A stretch of 64,000 nucleotides of DNA from an uncultured Clostridia bacterium (GTDB taxonomy: Bacteria > Bacillota > Clostridia > Oscillospirales > Acutalibacteraceae): the NCBI GenBank assembly GCA_947581635.1, contig CANPVE010000002.1:1-64000 (forward strand). The letters are read 5' to 3'. Below the pieces are notes generated by a model. That model did not search any database, was not told the DNA's origin, and saw only the letters and a program-made list of their open reading frames with translations. Of this stretch, positions 36,265-44,234 are shown one piece after another. Position 1 is the stretch's first letter, and every line of letters starts with the position of its first letter. The translations under genes were made by a program, and so were the position numbers.

Positions 36265-38364
36265 ATGAGCGATAATTACAGGGGAATTGATGAGGACGGC
36301 GTTTACAAAAGCCGCAGAAGCACTCGGAGCACATCATCCCGTGCCGGACAATATGCGGAAGGTTCGCAGCAGCGTGGAACCAACGGACAGCGCACGGGTA
36401 ATTCGCAGCAACGCGGGGCCAACGGACAGCGCACGGGTAATTCGCAGCAGCGCGGGGCTAACGGACAACGCACGGGTAATTCGCAGCAACGCGGGGCCAA
36501 CGGACAACGCACGGGTAATTCGCAGCAACGCGGGGCCAACGGACAACGCACAGGCAATTCGCAGCAGCGCGGGGCCAACGGACAACGCACAGGCAATTCG
36601 CAGCAGCGCGGGGCCAACGGACAGCGCACAGGCAATTCGCAGCAGCGTGGGGCCAACGGACAGCGCACAGGCAATTCACAGCAGCGCGGGGCCAACGGAC
36701 AACGCACAGGCAATTCACAGCAGCGCGGGGCCAACGGACAACGCGCGGGTAATTCGCAACAGCGCGGAACCAACGGACAGCGCGCGGGCAGCGGCTACGA
36801 TATAAGCAGCGCGTATGGCAATTACAGCGGAGGATACAGCCGATATAATAACACTCAAAGTGTAAACGCAAATGCGTTTGACTCGGGTGAAACTTTGCCC
36901 AAGACGAATCCCCCCGCAAATCGGCAGCAGCACAGCGAGCATCGCTCGGCAGTGGGCAGATATACGGACGGCTCAGAGAATTCCACACGTGCTATCAGCG
37001 ACAAAGGCGGCTCCCAGGGCAGCTTCACTGTCAATATATCCGAGGACGATTATTATGATTCTGATACAACCATGCAGGAAATCAGCGTGGCAAAGAGCAG
37101 CGCTCCAACTGTTAGACGCAGGAGCTCCTCAGCATCTCAAAGCGCGCTGGTTCCGATGGACGCGAATGCAGCCACTGCAAGGCGGGTCGTTACGGGCAGC
37201 ATGGGCGATACATACCAGATTCAGGACGACGGTATTATTGCGCCGCGTCAGCTGAGAAGCAAACAAAAATCTGTAAGAAAAAGAAATCGCGGCTGCGTGG
37301 TTGCCTTGGTTTATTCGGCGGCGGTCTGCTCTATATCAGTGCTGCTTGCATATTATATGATAGTCGGCGTGAATGATATGTTTGCGCTGGTTAAGGACAG
37401 CACCGAGATCGTAATTGATGTGCCCAAAGGCGCTACGCTGGATGATGTCACCGATATTCTTGATGAGAACGGTGTCGTTGATTACCCGTTCTTCTTTAAG
37501 ACTTATGCCAATTTTTCCAAAAGAAACACGGGCTTTAAGGCGGGTACGTTCACGCTCGATACCAAATCCGACTACAAACAGCTTCTGACAAAGCTTCGTC
37601 TCCCGGCGGGCGCGGATAAGAGTACCATTACCGTGACAATTCCCGAGGGTCTCACCGTCGAGCAGGTTGCCGCTATCATGGAAGAAAACAGCGTTTGTGA
37701 AGCGGAAAACTTTATAAAGAGCGCAAAAGAGGTGGAGTTTACCCAAAAGTTCCTGTCAAATGTGGATACAAAGAATAAAAACCGCATATACAGTGTCGAA
37801 GGCTATCTCTATCCCGATACCTACAACTTCTACCTGAGCGAGGGATCAGTCAATGCCATAAACCGTCTGCTCAACGAATACGATAAGCATTGGACGAGCG
37901 AATATGCCGAAAAGGCAAAAGAAATTGGCATGAGCATGGACCAGGTTGTCATTCTTGCTTCAATCGTGGAGCGTGAGGCGAGCAAATCAGAGGACAGATA
38001 CAATGTCGCTTCTGTATTTATAAACCGTCTTAATAACAGCAAGGGAACCGGCGGCAAGCTTCAGTCAGACGCTACGCGCTGGTATCCGTATGCCACTAAG
38101 AAAGAACTGCTTGCCTCTGATAAACTCACTCAGGCAGAGAAGGACGATTGGATCAACAATAACACTGGCGTTTGCGACACTTACCGAATCAAGGGTCTGC
38201 CGCCCGGACCGATTTGTACTCCCAGTCTGAACTCAATTGAGGCGGTGCTTTATCATGAAAATACCGGATACTATTACTTCTGCTCAGACGCCAAAGGCAA
38301 GTTCTACTTTGCCAAGACGCTCAACGAGCACAATGCCAATCTCAAAAAGGCAGGTCTTGCTTAA
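36265..38364 (+). CDS. mltG: Endolytic murein transglycosylase MltG with long repetitive N-terminus
   Basis: A 699-residue membrane protein. The first 340 residues are cytoplasmic and disordered and include eleven 13-residue repeats. One transmembrane helix lies at about 343-368; the YceG/MltG domain follows with A-S-I-V-E-R-E-A (catalytic Glu at about E569) and L-Q-S-D-A-T-R-W-Y-P-Y. MltG cuts nascent glycan strands near the inner membrane. Typical MltG has a cytoplasmic part of a few dozen residues, so the extension here is very long. ATG 36265 has GGAGGT 8 nt upstream. Confidence 0.92.
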   Translation: MSDNYRGIDEDGVYKSRRSTRSTSSRAGQYAEGSQQRGTNGQRTGNSQQRGANGQRTGNSQQRGANGQRTGNSQQRGANGQRTGNSQQRGANGQRTGNSQQRGANGQRTGNSQQRGANGQRTGNSQQRGANGQRTGNSQQRGANGQRTGNSQQRGANGQRAGNSQQRGTNGQRAGSGYDISSAYGNYSGGYSRYNNTQSVNANAFDSGETLPKTNPPANRQQHSEHRSAVGRYTDGSENSTRAISDKGGSQGSFTVNISEDDYYDSDTTMQEISVAKSSAPTVRRRSSSASQSALVPMDANAATARRVVTGSMGDTYQIQDDGIIAPRQLRSKQKSVRKRNRGCVVALVYSAAVCSISVLLAYYMIVGVNDMFALVKDSTEIVIDVPKGATLDDVTDILDENGVVDYPFFFKTYANFSKRNTGFKAGTFTLDTKSDYKQLLTKLRLPAGADKSTITVTIPEGLTVEQVAAIMEENSVCEAENFIKSAKEVEFTQKFLSNVDTKNKNRIYSVEGYLYPDTYNFYLSEGSVNAINRLLNEYDKHWTSEYAEKAKEIGMSMDQVVILASIVEREASKSEDRYNVASVFINRLNNSKGTGGKLQSDATRWYPYATKKELLASDKLTQAEKDDWINNNTGVCDTYRIKGLPPGPICTPSLNSIEAVLYHENTGYYYFCSDAKGKFYFAKTLNEHNANLKKAGLA
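36364..36792 (+). repeat. 39-bp tandem repeat array in mltG
   Basis: Eleven 39-bp units encode S-Q-Q-R-G-A-N-G-Q-R-T-G-N with near-identical DNA. Variants (GTN for GAN, RA for RT) sit at the ends of the array. The regularity creates long empty open frames on both strands. Confidence 0.97.
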
Positions 38365-38437
38365 ATTTTAGATTGGTTCCGGCCAAAGTCATTTTTAATG
38401 GCAATTAGTTCCATTAGAATGACTTGCATATTGTGGG

Positions 38438-38484
38438 AAATCCGCATTACTTGCATTATGATTGCAGATGATGCGGATTTTTTG
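38438..38484 (+). terminator. Terminator after mltG
   Basis: AAATCCGCAT pairs with ATGCGGATTT and a T run follows. Confidence 0.8.
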
Positions 38485-38593
38485 TGCTTTCTAATCACGG
38501 AGGAGACATTAAAAATAATCGCCAGGTGTAAGCAGGACAGACAAAATACATCAAGGTTAAAGGCTGTCGCCGTGGTTTTCTGATAATTGCCAC

Positions 38594-38622
38594 TTGCAAA
38601 GCGTTTCGGGGTTTGTTATAAT
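38594..38622 (+). promoter_or_regulatory. Promoter of the oxidoreductase-GH13 gene
   Basis: TTGCAA (38594-38599) and TATAAT (38617-38622) with a 17-bp spacer; the leader is about 145 nt. The stretch 38485-38593 holds nothing recognisable. Confidence 0.65.
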
Positions 38623-38773
38623 ATTTTAGGTCAAATTGGGAAGGTGCGTTGGCATTGATATTCGATAAAAGCAAGTTGAAACATTCGTAAAAATATGCTC
38701 GGCTTTTATGACTTATTTTTGTGCCACTTAAGCTGCACTCTTCCGCTTTATATATTTCTGAGGTGATATTCTT

Positions 38774-41218
38774 ATGAAAAAATACCGTTTTGGTATAGTC
38801 GGTACCGGCAGAATCTGCCACACTTTTTGCAAAGCCTTGGCACTGACGGACAATGCTGAGGCAGTGGCCGTATGCTCCCGCAGTATGGACAAAGCGCACT
38901 CCTTCGCGGCTGAATTTGGAATAGCGGCGACTTATGATGATATTCTGGAAATGGCAGAGGACGAAAGCGTCGATGTGGTTTACATTGGCACGCCGCACAC
39001 CGGCCACGCAGATACGGCGTTGGCGGCAATCTCCTGCGGCAAGGCTGTGCTGTGTGAAAAGCCCGTTGCATTGAACGCAAAGCAGGCCAAGACTGTGATA
39101 GACGCAGCAAAGCAAAAAAAGGTATTTTTCATGGAGGCTATGTGGACCAGATTTCTTCCGGCGATAGTCAACGCTTACGACTGGATAGGGGAGGGAATAA
39201 TAGGCGAGGTCAAGGAGGTCAACGCGTCTCTGTTCCACAAAGTGCCATACGATGTCACCGACCGAATAACGGCTCCCGAACTTGGCGGCGGCGCGCTGCT
39301 TGACCTGGGTGTGTATCCGATATTTCTGGCTCAGTGGTTGCTTGGCGGCAGACCGGGCGATATTAAATCGAACGCGGTACACTGTGAGAACGGCATTGAT
39401 TGGCAATCCGCAGCTGTGATGAAATTTTACAACGGTGGCACGGCTTCTTTGTCATGCGGATTTGAATATGACTCGAACCATGCCGAGATAACTGGAACAG
39501 AAGGCGCCATCATAATCCCAAATTTCAACTGCGCGAGCTCTGCATACGTGATGAAGGACGGCAAGATAATTCGCGAGTACAGCGATTCCGACAGTATCGA
39601 GCGTAAGTATGTGTATGAGATACAGCACGTTATAGAATGTATTAACAAGGGGCTGACCGAGTCGCCGATGTATCCTACATGGCAATCGTTCGACATTCTC
39701 AGTACGTGCGACAAGCTGCGCGCGGATTGGCGGCAGGTTTACCCGGGCGACAATCACGTTCCCACGCTTCCAAAAAGGAAGAATAATCCGTCTGCCGCTC
39801 AGAAGAGCGATAATGTTTCGGATAATTCAGTGGAAATAAACGCTCCACAGGTTATTCAAGACGTAATGAAAGCTGAACCGAAGCTTGACGCGCCCGATTG
39901 GTATCGTGACGCGGCTTTCTATCACATATATCCGCTGGGTTTCTGCGGAGAGAATCGATATAATGATTTTACATCGCAGCCGAGCGGCAAGATAAGAAGA
40001 ATTATACCATTCGCCAAGCATTTGAGCGAGCTGGGCGCAAATGCTGTGTATTTCGGTCCCGTGTTTGAATCCACCAAGCACGGCTACGACACCGCCGATT
40101 ACCGCGTCATAGATCGACGCCTCGGAACCAATCGCGATTTCTTCGAGGTTTGTGAGGAGCTTCACAGCAGAGGCATAAAGGTTGTGCTTGACGGCGTGTT
40201 TAATCATGTCGGGCGCGATTTTTGGGCATTCAACGACGTAAAGCAGCACAGGTGGGATTCCCCTTACAAGGATTGGTTCAACATCAATTTTGACGGAAAC
40301 TCCAACTACAACGACGGCTTCTGGTACGAAGGCTGGGAGGGGCATTATGACCTTGTCAAGCTCAATCTCAGAAATCCGAGCGTCAAACAGCATATATTCA
40401 ACTGCATTGAGGGCTGGATAAATGAATTCGGTATTGACGGTCTGCGTCTTGACGTTGCCTACTGCCTTGACCGCGATTTCTTGCGTGAGCTGCGCACCTT
40501 CTGCAAGAGCAAGCGGCCGGATTTCTTCCTTCTGGGCGAGTGTCTGCACGGCGATTACAACATATGGTGTAATAATGATATGTTGGATTCTGTGACGAAT
40601 TACGAATGTTACAAAGGTTTATACTCCTCATTCAACTCCGCTAATATGCACGAGATAGGCTACTCTCTCAACCGCCAGTTTGCTGATGAACAGTGGACGA
40701 TCTACAAGGGCAAGAATCTGTATTGCTTTGTTGACAACCACGACGTTACGCGCATAGCTTCAATACTTACCGACAAGAGCAACCTTCCCTTGGTTTACGC
40801 TGTGCTGTTTTCAATGCCCGGTATTCCCTCAGTTTACTATGGGAGCGAATTCGGCGTTATAGCGGATAAGGCACAGGGCGACGATGCTCTTCGTCCCGAA
40901 TTCTCCGAAGAACTTGCCGAGAGCAGCCGAAACGCGCTTTCCGCATATGTCAGCCGACTTTACACAGTGAGAAAATCGTCACCCGCACTTTGTCGGGGCA
41001 ATTACAGGCAGCTCCATGTCAATTCAAAGCAGCTTGTATTCAGCCGTGAGTTTGAGGGCGCTCGGGTGATATTCGCAGTGAATATGGACGATTCTCCCTA
41101 TGTCGCGCACTTTAATGCGAACGCGGGCAGAGGTACGGATATGCTCACAGGTCAGATGATAGATTTCGGCGGAGGTTTGGAGATCCCCGCAAAGACAGCC
41201 TTTATTATTAATTTGTAA
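38774..41218 (+). CDS. Gfo/Idh/MocA oxidoreductase fused to GH13 alpha-amylase-type enzyme
   Basis: An 814-residue two-enzyme fusion in one unbroken frame. Residues 1 to about 335 form a complete Gfo/Idh/MocA oxidoreductase: Rossmann G-I-V-G-T-G-R-I at 7-14, C-E-K-P with K96, and the C-terminal sheet with D-L-G-V-Y-P. After a Ser/Asn/Pro-rich linker, residues about 374-814 form a GH13 barrel: nucleophile D560 in G-L-R-L-D-V-A, acid/base E589 in L-G-E-C-L, and D657 in D-N-H-D-V-T-R. All three catalytic residues are kept. No signal peptide, so it is cytoplasmic. A link between sugar oxidation/epimerisation and glucan or maltodextrin cleavage is inferred. The start has GAGGTGA upstream. Confidence 0.9.
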   Translation: MKKYRFGIVGTGRICHTFCKALALTDNAEAVAVCSRSMDKAHSFAAEFGIAATYDDILEMAEDESVDVVYIGTPHTGHADTALAAISCGKAVLCEKPVALNAKQAKTVIDAAKQKKVFFMEAMWTRFLPAIVNAYDWIGEGIIGEVKEVNASLFHKVPYDVTDRITAPELGGGALLDLGVYPIFLAQWLLGGRPGDIKSNAVHCENGIDWQSAAVMKFYNGGTASLSCGFEYDSNHAEITGTEGAIIIPNFNCASSAYVMKDGKIIREYSDSDSIERKYVYEIQHVIECINKGLTESPMYPTWQSFDILSTCDKLRADWRQVYPGDNHVPTLPKRKNNPSAAQKSDNVSDNSVEINAPQVIQDVMKAEPKLDAPDWYRDAAFYHIYPLGFCGENRYNDFTSQPSGKIRRIIPFAKHLSELGANAVYFGPVFESTKHGYDTADYRVIDRRLGTNRDFFEVCEELHSRGIKVVLDGVFNHVGRDFWAFNDVKQHRWDSPYKDWFNINFDGNSNYNDGFWYEGWEGHYDLVKLNLRNPSVKQHIFNCIEGWINEFGIDGLRLDVAYCLDRDFLRELRTFCKSKRPDFFLLGECLHGDYNIWCNNDMLDSVTNYECYKGLYSSFNSANMHEIGYSLNRQFADEQWTIYKGKNLYCFVDNHDVTRIASILTDKSNLPLVYAVLFSMPGIPSVYYGSEFGVIADKAQGDDALRPEFSEELAESSRNALSAYVSRLYTVRKSSPALCRGNYRQLHVNSKQLVFSREFEGARVIFAVNMDDSPYVAHFNANAGRGTDMLTGQMIDFGGGLEIPAKTAFIINL

Positions 41219-41237
41219 TTCCTGTTATGAACAGTAT

Positions 41238-41291
41238 AAAAACCGATTCCGTGAGTTTCCTTGGCAGAAATTTGCGGGATCGGTTTTTTAA
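41238..41291 (+). terminator. Terminator after the fusion gene
   Basis: AAAAACCGATTCCG pairs with CGGGATCGGTTTTTT and the sequence continues T-rich. Confidence 0.85.
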
Positions 41292-41340
41292 TTGAAGTTT
41301 GGTATAAAAATAAATATCGAATTGTGGGATTACAATAGAG

Positions 41341-41535
41341 GGAGAATAAATACATTCGTATTTATTGCAGCTCTTTTGGCAGCGTCAACACCATGAATGA
41401 TAAGCATTCATGGTTATGCAGCGTCCTCGTTGAGGGTGAGACTGTAAGCTGAGCGGGCAAAACGCACTAAGATTAAAGAAGAGTTTGGGCAAATACAAAC
41501 CAACTGCCCATTTTAGATAAACTCCTGCCGTTTTT
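41341..41535 (+). ncRNA. Candidate structured non-coding RNA, family unassigned
   Basis: A gene-free stretch with several perfect nested helices. These are a 9-bp stem at 41345-41353/41358-41366, a 9-bp stem at 41391-41399/41405-41413, a 4-bp stem at 41425-41428/41432-41435, GAGTTT 41481-41486 with AAACTC 41519-41524 enclosing GGGCA/TGCCC, and a possible closing helix TGGCAG 41377-41382 with CTGCCG 41525-41530 followed by TTTTT. A TACAAT at 41331-41336 could be a -10 box but has no good -35. It lies between the fusion gene's terminator and azlC's own promoter, so it looks like an independent unit. No T-box, SAM, TPP, lysine, 6S, tmRNA, SRP or RNase P core motifs were recognised. Confidence 0.5.
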
Positions 41536-41583
41536 GGATTGCAAAAAGTGAATATTACCTATATACTCATTGAAGAATTGAGA

Positions 41584-41612
41584 TTGACATTTTTCGTGGG
41601 TTATATTATCAT
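41584..41612 (+). promoter_or_regulatory. Promoter of azlCD
   Basis: TTGACA (41584-41589) and TATCAT (41607-41612) with a 17-bp spacer, about 40 bp before the azlC start. Confidence 0.7.
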
Positions 41613-41652
41613 AATTAAAAGTATTTTCTATTGTATCGGAGGTGTTTTTCTT

Positions 41653-42393
41653 TTGACCAAATCAGTGAAATCCGATGGAAATAAACTGAATTGTTACATA
41701 GACGGTCTGCGCGCCGGTGTGCCGCTGATATTGGGATACGTCCCTGCGGCGATAGCATATGCTCTGATAGCGCGTCAGGCGGGATTTACAGTGTGGCAGA
41801 CCTGCGCCATGTCGATGTTTGTGTTCACAGGCGCGGGACAAATGCTGGCAGTGGGAATGTACGCACGGGGCGCGTCGATGGCGGCTATCCTGATTGCCAC
41901 CACACTACTCGGACTGCGGCATATTATAATGAGTATTTGCTGCATGAACCGTCCGTCAATGAGAAAAGAGAAAACCGCGCCCAAGCTGATGGCTGCATTC
42001 GGCATTACGGACGAGAGCTTCTCAGTGTTCTGCACGGTTGACGATAGCAAGGCAAATGTCAGGTTTCTGATAGGCGTATTTGCCGAAATATGGTTGTCGT
42101 GGAATGTAGGGACGCTTATCGGAGCGTTGTCGTCGGATTTCTTGCCCGCTATAGTTACGGCAAGCCTTTCGATAGCGCTTTACGCCATGTTTACGGCGCT
42201 GCTCACTCCTGAGCTTACCCATAATGGACGGCTTGCATTGCTGGTGCTGATGACCGCCGTATGCAACACAATATTGGGCCTGGTAATTTCTCCGAGTTGG
42301 GCGCTGATAATATCCACGCTTGTTTGCGCGTTTATAGGGGTATTTTTCGTCGATCTGGGTACTGAGGGGGAAAATGACAGTGAACGGCAGTAA
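41653..42393 (+). CDS. azlC: AzlC family branched-chain amino acid exporter, large subunit
   Basis: A 246-residue membrane protein with about six hydrophobic helices. The family stretch G-Y-V-P-A-A-I-A-Y-A and F-T-G-A-G-Q lies in the first third, with L-L-G-L-R-H and F-G-I-T-D-E-S-F after it. AzlC and AzlD together export branched-chain amino acids (and analogues such as azaleucine). TTG 41653 is the start because GGAGGTG lies 8 nt upstream. It overlaps azlD by 20 bp. Confidence 0.92.
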   Translation: MTKSVKSDGNKLNCYIDGLRAGVPLILGYVPAAIAYALIARQAGFTVWQTCAMSMFVFTGAGQMLAVGMYARGASMAAILIATTLLGLRHIIMSICCMNRPSMRKEKTAPKLMAAFGITDESFSVFCTVDDSKANVRFLIGVFAEIWLSWNVGTLIGALSSDFLPAIVTASLSIALYAMFTALLTPELTHNGRLALLVLMTAVCNTILGLVISPSWALIISTLVCAFIGVFFVDLGTEGENDSERQ

Positions 42394-42706
42394 GATTTGC
42401 ATTCTCATAGCGCTGATGGCAGTTTTGACTTACTTGCCGCGTGCCATACCGGCCGTGTTGGTAGACAAGCTGAAATTCGGACCTAAAATAAATAAGTTTC
42501 TGAATCTCATACCCTACACGGCAATGGCCGCGCTTATTTTTCCCGGAGTGTTTACTGTTGACTCCGATAATTACGCGATAGGGATAGTCGGCGTGGCGGC
42601 AGCGGCGCTGCTCGCATGGCGCAAGTGTCCCGTAATGGTGTGCGTATTGGCGGCTATTGCGGTTGATTTTGCGCTTTATATGTTTGTATTCCCCTTGGGA
42701 GTTTGA
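42374..42706 (+). CDS. azlD: AzlD family transporter, small subunit
   Basis: A 110-residue protein with four hydrophobic stretches and the AzlD pattern T-Y-L-P-R-A-I-P near the start and L-N-L-I-P-Y-T-A-M-A-A-L in the middle. It is the partner of AzlC; the 20-bp gene overlap indicates translational coupling. Confidence 0.9.
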   Translation: MTVNGSKICILIALMAVLTYLPRAIPAVLVDKLKFGPKINKFLNLIPYTAMAALIFPGVFTVDSDNYAIGIVGVAAAALLAWRKCPVMVCVLAAIAVDFALYMFVFPLGV

Positions 42707-42747
42707 TACCGCCGCGCAAGATAAAAACAAAATTGGAGGTATTTGTT

Positions 42748-43215
42748 ATGTTGGAAAATGGAATGGCCGCACCCGAGTTCACGCTTTTGGACAAGGACGG
42801 AAATGAGGTCTCTTTGACGATGTTTCGCGGAAAGAAGGTAGTGTTGTATTTCTATGCACGAGACAACACATCTGGGTGCACAAGGCAAGCGTGCGCTTTT
42901 GCGGCGAATTATGATGAATTTAAGGAAATGGGCGTTGAGATTATAGGCATAAGCAAGGACAGCGCCGCTTCGCACAAGCGTTTTGCCGAAAGGAATTCGC
43001 TGCCGTTTATTTTGCTCTCCGACCCCGAACGCCGGGCGATTGAGGCATACGGCGTGTGGCAGGAGAAAAAGCTTTACGGAAAGGTGAGCATGGGAGTTGT
43101 CCGCACCACATTTATTATAGACGAGAACGGCGTTATCGAAAGGATTATGCCAAAGGTTAAGCCCGACACAAACGCCGCTGACGTTTTGAAATATCTGAAA
43201 GGTGAGAAAATGTGA
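42748..43215 (+). CDS. bcp: Thioredoxin-dependent peroxiredoxin, BCP/PrxQ type
   Basis: A 155-residue AhpC/TSA-fold peroxidase. It starts M-L-E-N-G-M-A-A-P-E-F-T-L and carries the PrxQ motif T-S-G-C-T-R-Q-A-C, with the peroxidatic Cys and a resolving Cys five residues later. It reduces hydrogen peroxide and alkyl hydroperoxides using thioredoxin. ATG 42748 lies 7 nt after GGAGGT. Its end lies only 7 bp from the convergent birA end, with no visible terminator between them. Confidence 0.93.
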   Translation: MLENGMAAPEFTLLDKDGNEVSLTMFRGKKVVLYFYARDNTSGCTRQACAFAANYDEFKEMGVEIIGISKDSAASHKRFAERNSLPFILLSDPERRAIEAYGVWQEKKLYGKVSMGVVRTTFIIDENGVIERIMPKVKPDTNAADVLKYLKGEKM

Positions 43216-43222
43216 GAAAAGT

Positions 43223-44215
43223 TCAGATGGAGTAATCCATCAGTTTAACGCTTATTTCTCCCGACGAGAGGATCTCCTCGCCGCCGTCATAATAGCGCAC
43301 ATGAAGATTGCAATTGTAATCTATCGAGAGCGCCTTGGCGGGGCGGGGTTTTTCTTTGCCCAGCACAAGTATATCTTTTCCCACTACTATGGAGCGCCGC
43401 ACGTACTCGTCAAAGAAGGGGTGCTGAGGCAGATTGTCGTACCACTGAGTGAAATAACTTATTATTCCCGCCGCGATTCTGTTTCGCATGTCGGCTGGAG
43501 GCATTTGTCTGCCAAACACCGAGCCTGCAATGTCCTTTATCTCATCGGGAAAACCGTCCGTCGGGTCGCATATGTTCACGCCTATGCCCGCAACGGCGTA
43601 TTCCAGTGTGCCGCTCTCCATATCATATGTCGCCTCTGTGAGTATTCCGCAAATTTTTCTGCCATCCACAAACACGTCGTTGACCCATTTTATGCCAGCT
43701 TGTCTGCCCGATATTTCCTCCACCGCGCGTGCCACAGCAACGGCGGCAGCCGTTGTAATGAACAACGCTTCCTGAGCCATCACATGGGGACGAAGCAATA
43801 TGCTCAGATACAGCCCTGTCGATGTGGGAGAATAAAACTTTCTGTTCATTCTTCCCCTTCCCGCAGTCTGTTCACACGCAACAAGCACTGTGAATTCGGG
43901 CGCACCGGCAGCCGCCATCTCTTTGAGCACCGTATTGGTCGATGTTATTGACTTGTACACTCGCAAATCAAATCTGTCTCCCGTGCTGCCAAGGTATTTC
44001 TTTATGCCGTGTACTGAAAGCACGTCGCTCTCTTCCCTGAGGCGATATCCTCTGCCGCTCACAGAGTCGAAGCAATACCCTTCCTCTTCGAGCTGCCTGA
44101 CCGCCTTCCACACGGCGTTGCGGCTGACGTTCAGCTTGGCGGCAAGCTCTCCTCCTGAGAGAAACTCACCTTTGTTACCCTCAAATATGTCGAGAATTTT
44201 TTCCTTTACAGTCAT
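43223..44215 (-). CDS. birA: Bifunctional biotin ligase / biotin operon repressor
   Basis: A 330-residue BirA. An N-terminal winged helix (residues 5-60, L-N-V-S-R-N-A-V-W-K) binds DNA, the central ligase domain carries the biotinyl-AMP loop G-R-G-R-M-N-R at 119-125 and K-W-V-N-D-V, and an SH3-like C-terminal domain follows. It biotinylates carboxylase carrier proteins and can repress biotin genes. It starts 19 bp after the clc gene ends on the same strand, with AAAGGAAAG upstream, so it is probably co-transcribed with clc. Confidence 0.95.
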   Translation of the reverse strand: MTVKEKILDIFEGNKGEFLSGGELAAKLNVSRNAVWKAVRQLEEEGYCFDSVSGRGYRLREESDVLSVHGIKKYLGSTGDRFDLRVYKSITSTNTVLKEMAAAGAPEFTVLVACEQTAGRGRMNRKFYSPTSTGLYLSILLRPHVMAQEALFITTAAAVAVARAVEEISGRQAGIKWVNDVFVDGRKICGILTEATYDMESGTLEYAVAGIGVNICDPTDGFPDEIKDIAGSVFGRQMPPADMRNRIAAGIISYFTQWYDNLPQHPFFDEYVRRSIVVGKDILVLGKEKPRPAKALSIDYNCNLHVRYYDGGEEILSSGEISVKLMDYSI

Positions 44216-44234
44216 AATGCAAATTCACTTTCCT

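Noticed and set aside
36303..36773. Long open frames on both strands across the mltG repeats
   Set aside because: A 39-bp (13-codon) repeat keeps every frame open once one unit has no stop. The products are monotonous Cys/Arg/Pro or Ser/Ala/Gly strings without ribosome sites.
38485..38593. Possible small gene after GGAGGAG near 38500
   Set aside because: No normal start codon follows at proper spacing and the frame closes after a few codons.
41293..41652. T-box leader for azlCD
   Set aside because: No GGTGGNACCGCG-type antiterminator sequence is present, and azlC has its own promoter after the structured region.
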